Assembly: GCA_038373865.1 (NCBI GenBank)
Contig: JAXGGA010004478.1
Coordinates: 23,955-87,954, forward strand
Source of the DNA: Uloborus plumipes
Taxonomy: Eukaryota > Arthropoda > Arachnida > Araneae > Uloboridae
DNA: 64,000 nucleotides
Direction: 5' to 3'
Below the pieces are notes generated by a model, which was not told the origin of the DNA, made no database searches, and worked only from the letters and a program-made list of their open reading frames with translations. Below, in pieces: positions 33,201 to 43,570 of this stretch. Position 1 is the first letter of the stretch. Every line of letters begins with the position of its first letter. Both the position numbers and the translations under genes were made by a program.

Positions 33201-36200
33201 AAAAAAAAAAAAAAAAGATAAAGGGGGGGGGGATTGATCAAAATGTAATTTTCTTAACCTATTTTTAAATTAGTAAAATGAATTATAATATCTCTCAGCA
33301 CTTCGCATTTGGATAAAGTAACTTCATTTAGTGTTGAATTTTATCTTTTAAATTATGTTAGTTGATTTTCTTCTTAAATTATTACCGTATATACTCGCGT
33401 ATGGGTCGATCTCGCATATAAGTCGACCCCCCCTACTTTTTAAAGGAAAATTGGGAAAAAATCGAACACACGCGTATAAGTCGAGACCGCATTTTCTGAA
33501 ACGATCGGGAACGTTTTGCCGCTATTTTTGAATGTAAATGTTTTGAAAAGAAGAAAAATGAAATGCACTGAACATTCTTGTGTTAAAAACAGCACGATTA
33601 TTATTCTTTTTCACAAAAAGGGTTCATTTTTGCGATCGTGATTTTCGTAAGTCGGGACCGATCTGGGAGGTTTTACCGCGATTTTTGAATATAAACGTTT
33701 TAAGAAGAAGGAAAATAAAATACAGTGAGCATTCTTGTGTTGAAAATAGCACGATTGTTATTCTTTTTCAAAAAAGGGTTCGTTTTTGCGATCACGATTT
33801 TTGTCAAGAGTTCGATTTTACGCTTGCGGTTTTTGTAAGGGTTCGATTTTGCAGCGACGATTTTTGCTATTTGTTGCTTTTATTTTGCATTATTATTATC
33901 AATAAAATTTTGCGATGTAGCCGTATTATATTCTGTTTCTAAAGGATAAACACCATCAATCCGAAAATTCGCGAATTCAGCAATTCCCGCACTTTTCACG
34001 ACGTCAGTCGTTTATTGTAAATATTTATTCTTTATTTCACAATCAAACCATGCAAAAATACAGTAGAATGTATGAGTGTTTACTTCTTTAGCGTCCGTTT
34101 AAAATAGTTGGACTGAATCTGAAAGATCTTCTCGTTTTTGAGTGTTTTTTTCTCAAAAGTTGTTTGGGAAAAATTTTCGGAAATTCTGCCCCGCGTATAA
34201 GTCGACCCCCTAACTTTCAACTTCATTTTTTGGACTAAATTTCTCGACTTATACGCGAGTATATACGGTACTTGAAAAAATTGTTTATCAGTAGTAGTAT
34301 TAAATTTTAAAAGTAGCATTTCCCTTGACAAGCATTTTTTTTTTCATTAAAAACATTTTACAAAAGAATTATTTAAAAAAACTTAAGTAGGAATATATGG
34401 GAGGTAAGAGCACTTCAATGCACACAGTTATACAGGCTGAAGAGCTCCTTTTGAACCGTAACGTTAGCAATAATATTTCCATTAATTTTATACTCAGTTG
34501 AACATTCACATCTGAATAGAAAGTTACCTAGTAGTTTTGAAGTAGCTGTATATGTTACTCATTTGTTTTGTGTTGGCATTGCATTATGATTATTTATCTC
34601 AACACAAATAATTTTAGTTTTTTTAAATGTAGTTCTTTGTTTTTATATCAGTCTCCCCAACTATCTGTTTCTTATGCACTAAATTCAAAAAGCAATGTTG
34701 AGCAATTTGACCTGCATATTTTTTGGTCACTGCGTATGTGAGTTCAGACTTTCAGGTGTGTGCGTGTGTATGGTTGTGTGTGAGTGTGTGCTTGTGGAAT
34801 ATGGTGCACTGGACTGAAGACACTGTGGAACTTGGTGCAATGCTGGCTTATTCATTCATTAATCTCACTAGGTGCTTCTCATCGTGGTGGGCCGAATGAC
34901 TTTAAAATGCAGCAGGATGTAGGTATGTCTGACAATGTTAAATATGGGTCTTACATAGATTGAATTAACTTGGTCTTAGCTCTAATGGTGATGGTGGTGG
35001 TGGTGGCGATCTATAGGTTGGAAAAAGTTGATACCTCACGCACGTTACGAAAAGTGGCATAAGTTCTGAATAGTGTTTTTGTCCTCATTTTACAAAATAT
35101 AAACATTCTTCTAATTAATGTAAAACTTTTTGAATATCAAGCAAATCACAATAGAAAATGACACCCCCCCCCCAAAAAAAAAAAAGAAAAATAAAACTCA
35201 TATGTTAAACCACAATAAAAATATTCTACTATGTTATTATAAAATTTAAGTAGAAATAATCCACGATACATTACTACGTCAATGTGTTTTTGAGGGACTT
35301 TAAACAAGTTGTATTTTAAAATTTAATCAGTCAATCGAATTAGTTTACCATGAAATGTAAAGCATTGGAATTAAAAATTAACTTGCTCTTTACATTTTGA
35401 AAACATGGTTTATTTAACAATATAATAACACTACCATGGTCACTGATAAAATAGGCCGCCCAATTTTGCTTTTAGCATTATATCATCTGTGTTTTAGTTT
35501 TCCAAAGTCCACTATTCAATGATTAAGTTCTGTGGCTCAAAACTAAAAAAAAAAAAAATGTCACCTTCCTGTGTAATGTAGATTGTATATTTTTATCCCT
35601 CAGATTGATGGTCTTTAATATAGCACAAATTTCAACAATTTGCTTGGCTAGAAGTGTTGACTCGAATTTAATTTTATGGAATTCATTTTTTGCTCTTTAG
35701 TTTTAGATTCAGATTTTTTTTTTCTTTTCATTTGTTTTATTTAATAATGGCAGTAATAATTCACTTGTGTAGTAGTGAGATATCAACTTTCAAAAAGTGC
35801 CAGATAGAAGCATGCAGTGTTCAGTGTTTTTTTTTTCTTCTTCTAATTATTATTATTATTATTGTTATTATTATTAGAAGCTTTTCCATATTTTGTTTAA
35901 TATTTCTTGAAAGTGATTGCACTCAATCTTTGTGCACTTACACTTAATATTAATTATTTTCTGATAGTAGAAAAGTAATTTTATCATCAACAAAAAACAT
36001 AAGTTTTATTCTAAGAATTTAAGTAGAAAGATATTGATTTATTAATGGTTAAAATAGCGAGTTAAATGTCTGTTTTACAGTATTTTGTGACACACTATTA
36101 ATTTAAATATTTGAAAGTCGCAATGCTTGGTTCGTTTGAACCCCCCTCTCTCTCATTTCAAGTATTTGAAATATGATATATTTACTGCAGCGCAACCAAA

Positions 36201-39200
36201 TCATTTCATCTGCAGAATAAAAACCATCTGTTTTTATAAATTATACATAGTCAAAGAAAAGTGCAAATTCATATTCCCTTTGAAAATATGTTTAGAGCTT
36301 CTCGGATAATAAGTGCAAAATAATAATAATAATAATAATAATTAAATTTATTTTAATTTTCATGTGTTTGGTAATGATCTTATTGCATTGCATATCGTCC
36401 ATCTGGCACTTTAAAACAAATCCTTCAAGGTTTCTTTTGCAACTAATTCATTTTATGCTCTATAGGGGTGCATGTTTGGTGGTGGAATTTGCATGGCTTT
36501 TTATAATTTTACTCATTTATTTATTTTTAGTTTAAGGATATTCTTTTTCAACCTATGCTTGATTGAGTTGTATGATGTGATTTAGGACAAATGTGAAGGT
36601 TACATTTCGGAATAATTTTAATTTTATCAATCATTATTGTTCTTATATCAATTCTTTAAAAAAGATTTTGGTGTAGAAAAATTATAAAAAATGTTGTTGC
36701 AATGTGGGTTATGATAATGTACTAAAAATTATATTTCATTATTCTGAAATGATTGTCACTTTTCATTTTTTCTTTAAGTACAACACAAACTCATTACTCA
36801 CAGTGATATACATTGTTTCATTTTCAATGATTTCATGTTGATGGTAACTTTGGTTGTCTAAATTGACCACCTTAGAATTAATGATAATTTTGGCCATTTT
36901 TAATGTTAGTGTGGGCCCTTTGCCACAAGAAGGTTAGCATACTTAACTACTATAGTTTGGTTCTAATTTGGACAGCTAACCATGAGGGGCTATGATAGCT
37001 TAATGATTGAATTTGCACTTGTATTACGTACCTAAGATTAAGAGCCTCAAAAAACTGCTTATGTTAAAAATAATATTTCTGAAATGTGCAACTTTTAAAA
37101 CTTTCTACACAATTAAATTATGATAAACATAGGAAATGGCTTTCAAACGAAACTAAAATGGTCTGATTTGTCAGCGTACGAGATCTGAAATTGCATGAGC
37201 AAAAACTGTATAGAAGTACGTGTATAAATAGCAAAAATAAATTGTAATAGAGCCTTAAAGTGACACAGACTTAATATGTGAAATTTCAACCTTCTACAGT
37301 ATACTGTTGTAGACTTATGAGTGATACACATACACTGTCCAACCTCGAAAGCCGCGTCTAGCATCATTGAACGGTTCTATTTCAAAAAAAGGTTTGTTTA
37401 AGAAAACTCACCATGGTAGCATTTCTACTTGGTCCAATATTATTTTATTTTTCTAGAACTGATAAGTAAGAGGAATACATTAAAAAAGAAAGCAAACATT
37501 AATGCAAACTAATACGTCAAATGAAGGAACCCAAAGAAAAAAAAAGCAAAATCTCCTCAGATTCCTTATCTCTTTTCTCATCTCTACTGATATTTTGACA
37601 AAATCAGTAGAGACCTGAGGCATGTGGGAATGCTTCAGAGTTTGCCGGAAAAAATATCAAACTGTATCACAATTAAATTCATGATACTTAACTCTATAAA
37701 AAAATTTTTTTTCAGACACTAAAATTCTCTTTTAGGAAGATGAAATTTAATTTGAATATGCTCAATGCAATAAAAACTAGGAGTGTAATACTTACTAATA
37801 GTGTTCAATATTGTGAAAACTTTCTAAGGTTGAAAATAAGGATGGCAGGGCAAGGAAAGATGTATATTATTCTATTTTTTATCGACATGAGAAATTCACT
37901 TGTAGAGGCATTAACAATGTCTCGTAACTCATGGATAGTGAAAAGTACATAAAAATGCAGTCATAAATAATTTACTACCATCATGAAATTATCTGTCTTA
38001 GTTTTTACAGATTTTGATTTCATAGTATTTGTTTTGTTTTTTAAAATTAAGTTCTGTCCCATATGCTTCAAGTACAAATCTTTTTTCTAACGCTTGTGTG
38101 GATGGTATGTGTTAACTTTCTTTCAACAGAATCAATTCTGTTTAAACTATGTGATAAAAACAATAGTTAAGGCACAAAATGGGACTGTTTCTAAGTATTA
38201 AAAGAGGAAAAAGAAAAAAAAAAATAGTGATCTTTTTTTTTTTTTTTTTTAAGTCCCATATTTCACTTTTCATTCTTTTGCCCGGAGAAGGCTTGCGTAG
38301 AGCATCAGAACTGATTCCTGTCTTAATTTCAAATTTGTACCTTAGGTTTGTTTCATGCAAAATATTTGTATGCACATTTTTTATACTCCATGTTAGATTC
38401 ACATATGCTATTGCTCAGTTAACCTTTTACATTATTTTAGGGTCATAATTATTTGTTAATTGAATTTAAGTTTCATGTGCTTAAATTTTATGAGTGTCAT
38501 TTGTATTTTCAGAAACACAACGTCCACCTAGTAAAAGAAGAAAGCGAAAGTCATCTGCCACCAATAATGTAAATAATGCAGGCACTGGGTCGGGAAAAAA
38601 GAAAAATAACATGTCACCTGGTCCTCCTAATTTTTCTCTTGCATCACAGGTTAGATTAATTTTGTTTTCTTTTTTCCAAATTCGAATTAAATTTAGTAAA
38701 AAAAGGCTAAAACTTATTCATTCATTTCATTTTATGTATTGCTTTTTAAAGAAACTAATTGTTGACTTTCAGTTTGATTGTGAAGATAAGCAATTCATAC
38801 TGGCATAACTGAATAATGAACATTGGCTCAAGTTATTATATAGTAATCATAATCAGCCCTCCAATATAGAATGATTCATAAATTCTTAAATTAAAATACT
38901 ATGCATTGATAGTTCTTATTAAACATGCTCAGCCTTAATGGCATAGTGCAAACCAATTTTAAATAGTTCCAAACTATTTTTTAAAATCAAAATATCCAGC
39001 CTTTAAATAGTATAAGCTTTCTGATTATTCTTTCTTTCTGTCAAATTTATTTTGCATTTGTTTATAAGTTATGTCAGCGTGTTCTAATTTCATTTCTAAG
39101 AAATAGTGACTTGATTTATAAAATAAATGGGATTTTATCTCACTATATTAACAAAGAAAAATCATTTTTTTAATTGGGAGATATCAATTTGTATGATCCA

Positions 39201-42200
39201 TTTCAATTGATTGAAATATTTTCTGATAACTATAATTATGTTGTTCTAAGTTGTGTTAAGCCTTTATCATCTGACAAGTGCTATAGTTGGGAAAAACACA
39301 CATGATTGGGGGGGGGGGGGAACACACATGATTGGGGAAAGCTCTTTTTTTATAGTGTAGATATCATGGTTGCATTTTTGTTTGACCCAAAGAGCTCAGT
39401 TTAGATTACTTATGACACCTTTAATTCTAAAAACAAATTTATTATTTATTAAAAAGGTTGTTTGAAAGCAATTGACATAAAATTTGCCTTATTCTTACAA
39501 TAATAAACAAATATTTCTGAGAGTTGCATCTCCCTTTCCAGTTTCTGTCTTGACAATGATGTTCCACAGAAATGTTGTCCTCTATTGTTTGGTGTCTTCA
39601 TGAATTTCTGAGTTATTGAAATGGCCTCTTATCAACAAACAGTATCAACTGTCATCTGAATAGCCCGTTTGTAGTATAAAAAGTACTTCTTGTAGCAAAC
39701 TTAAAAGAAACAATCATCAAGAGAGTAGAGAGCAAAAGTGTTAGAGCTTTCGTAATACGTTCAGTGTTTAATACTTGAAATGAAATTTTACTTCAAATAT
39801 TACATTTTTATATATCTTCTTTACGTGTTGTATCTAAATATAGTCTTATAGTTATGTCATAATAGAATAACTACCCTTCCCTCCCAGCCCCACCTCTTGT
39901 TTTACTGCTGCTTTTAAATCAGCAAACAAATGAACTTATGGTAATTTTTAAACATTTCTTTAATATTTTGTGTCTTATTCTTAGAATCCAAATCCACAGC
40001 CATAAAGGAAGTTCCAAATGTGGCAAGTATGAAGTTTTCTTTCTATTGTATTCAGCATTTTGGTCATTTACCAGTTTTATTGGGATGGCTTAAATGCACT
40101 GGTGTGCATTTTAAACTCTTTGTGTATAGTCAACTCTCATTGTTCCATATCATTTAATTTCATTTGAAAATTTAATAAAATAAAATAAATGAATAAAAAG
40201 GTGAACTAGTGCTGCTGTTGCTACAAAACAGCATTTTAAATTGTCTAATCAGTGGTAATGAGCTGAAAAAAGTCAAGTAAAACATCTCATTTTTATTAGC
40301 CATGAAGGTAACTTTCTTGTTTGTCTTAATTTTTTTAGCAAAACAATTTAATCCTCTTCAGTTTTCCTTGCACTCATTTTTCTCTTTGAATTTAGTGATT
40401 CAGGTACATACATATTTGTATTAATAACTTTGATAAAAGTAAGGGAACCTGGGTAAAAAGCATTTATTAAAAATATCCTCAATTCAGCAGTTAAAACTAG
40501 GCAGTGTAATACATAAGTATATTTCAGTCTTAGTCAGTATTTTTAAAATTCAATTTATGTTAAAGTCACTTTGTAATCTTATTCAAAAATTGATTCTTTT
40601 TCTGAAAAGATACATTACAAAAATCTCTTCAGTGTTTCAAGCGGAAATTAGTCTAAAATGTACCAAGGAACGACTGTCATTGAGTGCTGGTGCCAATAAC
40701 TAGTCAGTGCCATTTCCTTTTGGGGTCTGTGTACCAACTTTTATTTTATGCCTTGAATATATTCTTGGGATATTGAATTCATGATTGACTAAAATGATTC
40801 AATTAATCCACCCCTCTGAGCAATTAATTCCAAAAACCATTAGCATCACTTCACATATCAAGGCTCATTTGTTGCTTAGATAATGTTCAAGGATTGATTT
40901 CCTCATATTTTAGCCTTTTGTGTTTCTTGGTTAGATTTTTTATTCAAGTTCTTTTTAGTATTATTTTTAAGGAATAGATTTTTTAAAAGAACCTTTTTTT
41001 AAAAAATCTTCTATAGGTTTTCTCTCATGAATATGAAAAATAAACTGTTTGGATATTTGAAATCTATCTAAAATGTTGATGGTCTGAAACATTTGTAAGA
41101 TCTTTTAATGTCTGTTTGCGTTTTGTGCGCCTGGCAGCCACGGACGCTTCCATCTGAAAATGGGGAGTTAGGTTTTGGATGCGCACTACCCGATGCCTTC
41201 AGCTTTCGTTCGCTTACTACTTCCCCGTTGCTTTTCCCCCCTATTTCGAGAAGGTCTAGAGACTTGGCGCGTGCGCAGATGAGACGGAGGCCGCACAAAA
41301 AAATTTAAACATAACAAGCAATTCCTAGTTACAGTAAACAATTGTCCTTTTACAATAACTATTGAGACAGCTTTGTGAAGTTATGTAAAAATAAAGATTT
41401 AATTTACCTTATATTGCTGTTCAAGAAAGAAAACTAATTTTATAAACCTTCATTTAACTTACTTTTTTAAGTTGGCTAGTGTTTTTAAACATTCATTTAG
41501 TATTTTTCAATTGGATAATTGAATTTGAACCTTTAAGTCAGTTTTCATCCCTGTCAAATATGATTCGAAGGAAATAAAACCTAACAAAATAAATTTCACA
41601 CAGTTGTTGGCTGAGTACTCTTTATTCTTACGGATTGTAAAAATTGAACCCTATTTTTTCATTTTTAAAGTTAAATGTAATTCACATGTAAACCTTTTTA
41701 AAACCAAGAGAAGCTTTTTTTTAGTACCAAACATTACATTTTCCAAATTTTACCATTTTGTACATTTCAATTTTTTTTCTATCACTTGCATGCTAATGTA
41801 TATTTTTGTGCATGAACTTAGATATATATTTGGAAAAAATTAAAAAAAAACAATACTGAAGAAATTTTTATACCTTACTTTCATTTTGAATTATTACTTC
41901 TGCATGATTTATAAATTGCATTATAAATTGTCTTTAGTAACAAAATTTGCTGCATTAAAAATCTAATTCAGCTTAAACTTGTTTATTGTGTGTTAGAAAT
42001 TAATTTATTTAATTATGTTTAATACTGGCTACTTCTCCATAAAATGCATTTGAATTTTGTATCCCTTTTTGTCGATACATTTTTTATAAGGTTTTTTAAA
42101 TATAAGATTATAATTTTTAACAATAACCTATGGAATTTTTTTTCTATTGCAATTTGTTCTAAATATTTAAAAAATGTTATTAAAGAAAAGAAAAATGATA

Positions 42201-43570
42201 TGGTGTTCCAGTAATGAAAGTTGACTACATTGTTTATATAATATGTAAATATTTTTCTAATTACTTAATATTGAAAGACAGGTGAATTTGCCAGATCCCA
42301 AAAAATGCTGTAATACACTAGAAAGCTACTTTCTTTGCCACACTTGTAGAATTTATTTTTTGACTTTGGGGTTTCTCCAAACTTGCTCTATGTAAAGCTC
42401 ATAATTATTTAACAAAGGAGGCAAATGTTATTAATATTTGTCTTTTTGTTTTTGCTGTGTTTATCAAAATCTTTCTCCTAACATTTCTATTAGCATTTTC
42501 CACTGAGCTATATTTAAAACCTTCTACATTCTGTAAAAGGCAATCTGCAGCAAAAAGTTAGCCTTGGTACTGTGTAATTTTTTAGTAAAAACAAATTCTG
42601 GCAACTTCACCTGCCTTAAGCACTCCTCCTAATGCTGGAGATTTTATGTTTTTGTGGCTGGAAAGTTTCCAGAATTTGTTTCACTTTTAAATCTTCAATA
42701 TCCTGATACTAAATTAAGTTCAATATTTTTTTATGATTAATTTAATTTAACTGTAAGAAAGATAAGATTCATTTAGCAAAGTTCAAGAATGATTGAGATT
42801 TTATTTCAAAGCGAAAGATTTCCAAGTTTGCACACAGACAAAATTTGAATCAATGCCACTAAATGCTAGACAGCAAGTTATTAATATTAAAATTGTACCA
42901 CAGTAGAATCTCGTTTACTCGAATACTCTTAAAACAAATTACTGCAAAGACAAATTACACTTGTAAGCCCCTTCCTGTTTGCTGTTCATCTCCTTTTGAT
43001 TAAGTTAAACTACAGTTAAGACAAATTGATTTTAAATGTTCCTTCCAGTTCGTTTTAGCAAGATTCAACTGTAATTTTTTTTATTAGTTTAATTATGAAA
43101 ATTATTTTTTAACTTCAGTGCTAACATCTGTTGCTTTGTGGTTAGTTTTCTTAATTTTGGAGCTTTCAAAAATGCTTTTAGTCAAAGCTTTATTATTTAT
43201 TTTTTAAAAACTGTAATAGTTGAAGTTCTAAAGAAATTTTATACATCACATATAGGATGTGATGGTTGTTGGAGAACCGTCTTTGATGGGAGGAGAGTTT
43301 GGGGATGAAGATGAACGTCTCATCACGCGCCTGGAGAACAATCAGTACGATTCATCGGCTGCAGCTGCTAATGGACTGGAGGATGGGGATGACTTTTCTG
43401 GCAACCCTGTAGGCTCTGGGCCTAACCAAGGCAGAGGCCCACCCACATCTTCCTGGACCGGTGGAGCCCCCTCGCAACAATCCGATAGAAATCAAACGGG
43501 TGGTCCGGGGTCCGTACCTCAGCAGCAAAGTCAAGAAGACAAAAAACCATCTCCAGCAATAAGCCAATAA
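19731..43570 (+). CDS. Ldb1: LIM-domain-binding protein (Ldb1/Chip), 8 core exons plus 2 cassettes
   Basis: The gene encodes a nuclear adaptor that dimerises and bridges LIM-homeodomain and LIM-only transcription factors, promoting enhancer-promoter contact. Joining all ten exons gives 448 residues, or 409 without the two phase-symmetric cassettes, close to the vertebrate protein. In the 448-residue numbering, the dimerisation domain spans roughly 30-210 (DNLWWDAFATEFFEDDATLT, GRTLIPRYFRSIFEG). The LDB/Chip conserved domain is at about 211-281 (LSKNITRQGLTNSTLNYLR, ILEPMQELMSRHKAYALSPR). A basic nuclear localisation signal, KRRKRK, is at 306-311. The LIM-interaction domain is at 345-376 (DVMVVGEPSLMGGEFGDEDE). 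All introns have GT/AG boundaries and matching phases. The start is the first ATG after in-frame stops, but an upstream alternative first exon is possible. Confidence 0.95.
19896..22420 (+). other. Ldb1 intron 1
   Basis: Mostly unremarkable AT-rich sequence. It contains a possible 15-nt microexon at 21548-21562 and a small pogo-like inverted-repeat remnant at 22231-22300. Confidence 0.8.
22231..22300. mobile_element. Short pogo/Tigger-like MITE remnant
   Basis: CAATAAAACTCTCATTA on the left and TAACAAGATTTTACTG on the right are imperfect inverted repeats, reminiscent of pogo-family ends. Confidence 0.4.
22421..22523 (+). CDS. Ldb1: Ldb1/Chip exon 2
   Basis: 103 nt between AAAATTGCAG and GTAAGTA, entering in phase 0 and leaving in phase 1. 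It encodes DSDNLWWDAFATEFFEDDAT and FCLEDGPKRY, the core of the dimerisation domain. Confidence 0.97.
22524..25109 (+). other. Ldb1 intron 2
   Basis: A pogo-like left edge (ACAGTCGAACTCGCTTATAC) occurs near 22757. Related words, CTTATACGAATAAAATATTT and GGAACCGACAGTA, lie at 24535-24650. Together they may bound a very decayed element, but the ends do not pair well. CAGGGGACTGTG recurs near 23486 and 24042. Confidence 0.6.
25110..25282 (+). CDS. Ldb1: Ldb1/Chip exon 3
   Basis: 173 nt entering in phase 1 and leaving in phase 0, between TTTTTCAG and GTAAGA. It encodes TIGRTLIPRYFRSIFEGD, LKHPKESFHT and CDQCTMVAHHGKPMYNK. Confidence 0.97.
25383..25735. mobile_element. Short TIR element carrying a 32-bp repeat array
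   Basis: The ends CAGGGGTCAATCTAG and GGATTGACCCTTG are imperfect inverted repeats. They are flanked by the direct repeat GTAAT (25378-25382 and 25736-25740). The interior has five 32-bp tandem repeats and further TTCACAAAATT variants. No coding capacity. Confidence 0.7.
25419..25578 (+). repeat. 32-bp tandem repeat, five units
   Basis: GGACCCTTCACAAAATT followed by CAGTCACTCAAAAAA starts at 25419, 25451, 25483 and 25515, with a diverged unit at 25547. Spacing is exactly 32 bp. Confidence 0.9.
26035..26586. mobile_element. hAT-type MITE, 552 bp
   Basis: The ends TAGGGATGGACCGGAT and ATCCGATCCATCCCTA are inverted repeats. A perfect 8-bp duplication, ATAACTTG, flanks them at 26027-26034 and 26587-26594. 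The interior is rich in GGATATCCGG variants and has no transposase. Confidence 0.9.
27083..27148 (+). CDS. Ldb1: Ldb1/Chip exon 4, 22-codon cassette
   Basis: A 66-nt exon with clean boundaries (TTTTAG before, GTGAGT after) that enters and leaves in phase 0. It encodes 22 residues beginning IMGGQYPNELMKEQ. They fall inside the dimerisation region between GKPMYNK and VCTEGRL, where vertebrate LDB1 has no insertion. Because it is phase-symmetric it can be skipped without a frameshift. Confidence 0.8.
27214..27247. repeat. TA microsatellite
   Basis: (TA)n with one interruption. It abuts the left end of the element at 27248 and resumes at its right end (28447-28460). Confidence 0.9.
27248..28446. 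mobile_element. hAT-like element inserted in a TA repeat
   Basis: The ends CAGGCACGTGCCGT and ACGGCACGTCCCTG are inverted repeats, followed inward by GGGTAGGCAG and its complement CTGCCTACC. The flanks ATATATAT and ATATGTAT would be an 8-bp duplication with one mismatch. That is weak evidence, since the target is itself a TA repeat. No transposase domain was recognised. Confidence 0.65.
29730..30266. mobile_element. piggyBac-like MITE candidate
   Basis: TTAA precedes CCCATTTATGCTCA at the left. The right end, GGGCACAAATGGG, is its inverted partner and is followed by TAAA, one mismatch from TTAA. CCC-type ends next to TTAA fit piggyBac derivatives. Confidence 0.55.
30423..30545 (+). CDS. Ldb1: Ldb1/Chip exon 5
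   Basis: 123 nt, phase 0 at both ends. It encodes VCTEGRLILEFTFDDLMRIK and SWHFATRQHRELVPRSLIAL, strongly conserved across the family. Confidence 0.97.
30546..31049 (+). other. Ldb1 intron 5
   Basis: Short AT-rich intron with nothing else seen. Confidence 0.9.
31050..31139 (+). CDS. Ldb1: Ldb1/Chip exon 6
   Basis: 90 nt, phase 0 at both ends. It encodes AQQQDPAMLEQLSKNITRQG and LTNSTLNYLR, the start of the LDB/Chip conserved domain. Confidence 0.97.
31140..32517 (+). other. Ldb1 intron 6
   Basis: AT-rich with short unconvincing open frames. No element ends were found. Confidence 0.85.
32518..32641 (+). CDS. Ldb1: Ldb1/Chip exon 7
   Basis: 124 nt, phase 0 in and phase 1 out. It encodes LCVILEPMQELMSRHKAYAL and SPRDCLKTTLFQKWQRMVAP, nearly identical to other animals. 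Confidence 0.97.
33385..34268. mobile_element. TA-flanked TIR element, 884 bp
   Basis: CCGTATATACTCGCGTAT and ATACGCGAGTATATACGG are perfect inverted ends, flanked by TA (33383-33384 and 34269-34270). Subterminal GTCGACCCCC occurs at both ends (33422 and, inverted, near 34200). The interior has a direct duplication of about 165 bp (ATTCTTGTGTT...CGATTTTTG). No transposase is recognised. Confidence 0.85.
34872..34922 (+). CDS. Ldb1: Ldb1/Chip exon 8, 17-codon cassette
   Basis: A 51-nt exon between TCTCACTAG and GTATGTCT that enters and leaves in phase 1. With exon 7 it reads GASHRGGPNDFKMQQDV and then joins ETQRPPSKRR. It lies in the variable linker between the LDB/Chip conserved domain and the nuclear localisation signal. 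The frame is intact with or without it. Confidence 0.65.
   Translation: MLLIVVGRMTLKCSRM
38513..38649 (+). CDS. Ldb1: Ldb1/Chip exon 9 (nuclear localisation signal)
   Basis: 137 nt, phase 1 in and phase 0 out. It encodes ETQRPPSKRRKRKSSATNN and a Ser/Asn/Gly-rich linker ending FSLASQ. The KRRKRK cluster is the conserved nuclear localisation signal. Confidence 0.95.
39985..40005 (+). CDS. Possible alternative last exon of Ldb1/Chip lacking the LIM-interaction domain
   Basis: After the acceptor TTATTCTTAG, the frame continuing from exon 9 reads NPNPQP and then TAA. Joining here would end the protein six residues after SLASQ, keeping dimerisation, conserved domain and nuclear signal but losing the LIM-interaction domain. 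Isoforms of vertebrate LDB genes lacking this domain are known. No donor is needed if a poly(A) site follows, but I cannot identify one confidently, so this is a hypothesis. Confidence 0.3.
   Translation, partial: NPNPQP
41105..41290 (-). repeat. Dispersed repeat, left half of the family at 14570-15065
   Basis: CATCTGAAAATGGGGAGTTA, GCGCACTACCCGATGCCTTC and TTCGTTCG align with 14590-14770. On the minus strand it stays open and includes KLKASGSAHPKP and PFSDGSVRG. Confidence 0.75.
42901..43071. mobile_element. pogo/Tigger-like MITE
   Basis: CAGTAGAATCTCGTTTACTC at the left and TTTTAGCAAGATTCAACTG at the right are imperfect inverted repeats. TA follows the right end, but the left flank is not TA, so the boundary may have decayed. 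Confidence 0.55.
43256..43570 (+). CDS. Ldb1: Ldb1/Chip exon 10 (LIM-interaction domain and stop)
   Basis: 104 codons plus TAA, entering in phase 0 after CACATATAG. It opens with DVMVVGEPSLMGGEFGDEDE and RLITRLENNQYD, the LIM-interaction domain. A low-complexity Gly/Ser/Pro/Gln tail ending PSPAISQ follows. Confidence 0.97.
   Translation, partial: DVMVVGEPSLMGGEFGDEDERLITRLENNQYDSSAAAANGLEDGDDFSGNPVGSGPNQGRGPPTSSWTGGAPSQQSDRNQTGGPGSVPQQQSQEDKKPSPAISQ

Larger units (their letters stand above)
32642..38512 (+). other. Ldb1 intron 7, containing a cassette exon
   Basis: Holds the TIR element at 33385-34268, the cassette exon at 34872-34922, and simple repeats: GTGT-rich near 34757-34795, GGT-type near 34989-35006, ATT-type near 35848-35876 and AAT-type near 36322-36343. 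The rest is AT-rich. Confidence 0.8.
38650..43255 (+). other. Ldb1 intron 9
   Basis: Contains a possible alternative last exon (39985-40005), a dispersed-repeat copy (41105-41290), a pogo-like MITE (42901-43071) and a G run near 39308. Otherwise AT-rich. Confidence 0.8.

Noticed and set aside
33580..33942. A 120-codon frame with repeated FCD.DF words
   Set aside because: It arises from the internal duplication of a TIR element and has no recognisable domain.
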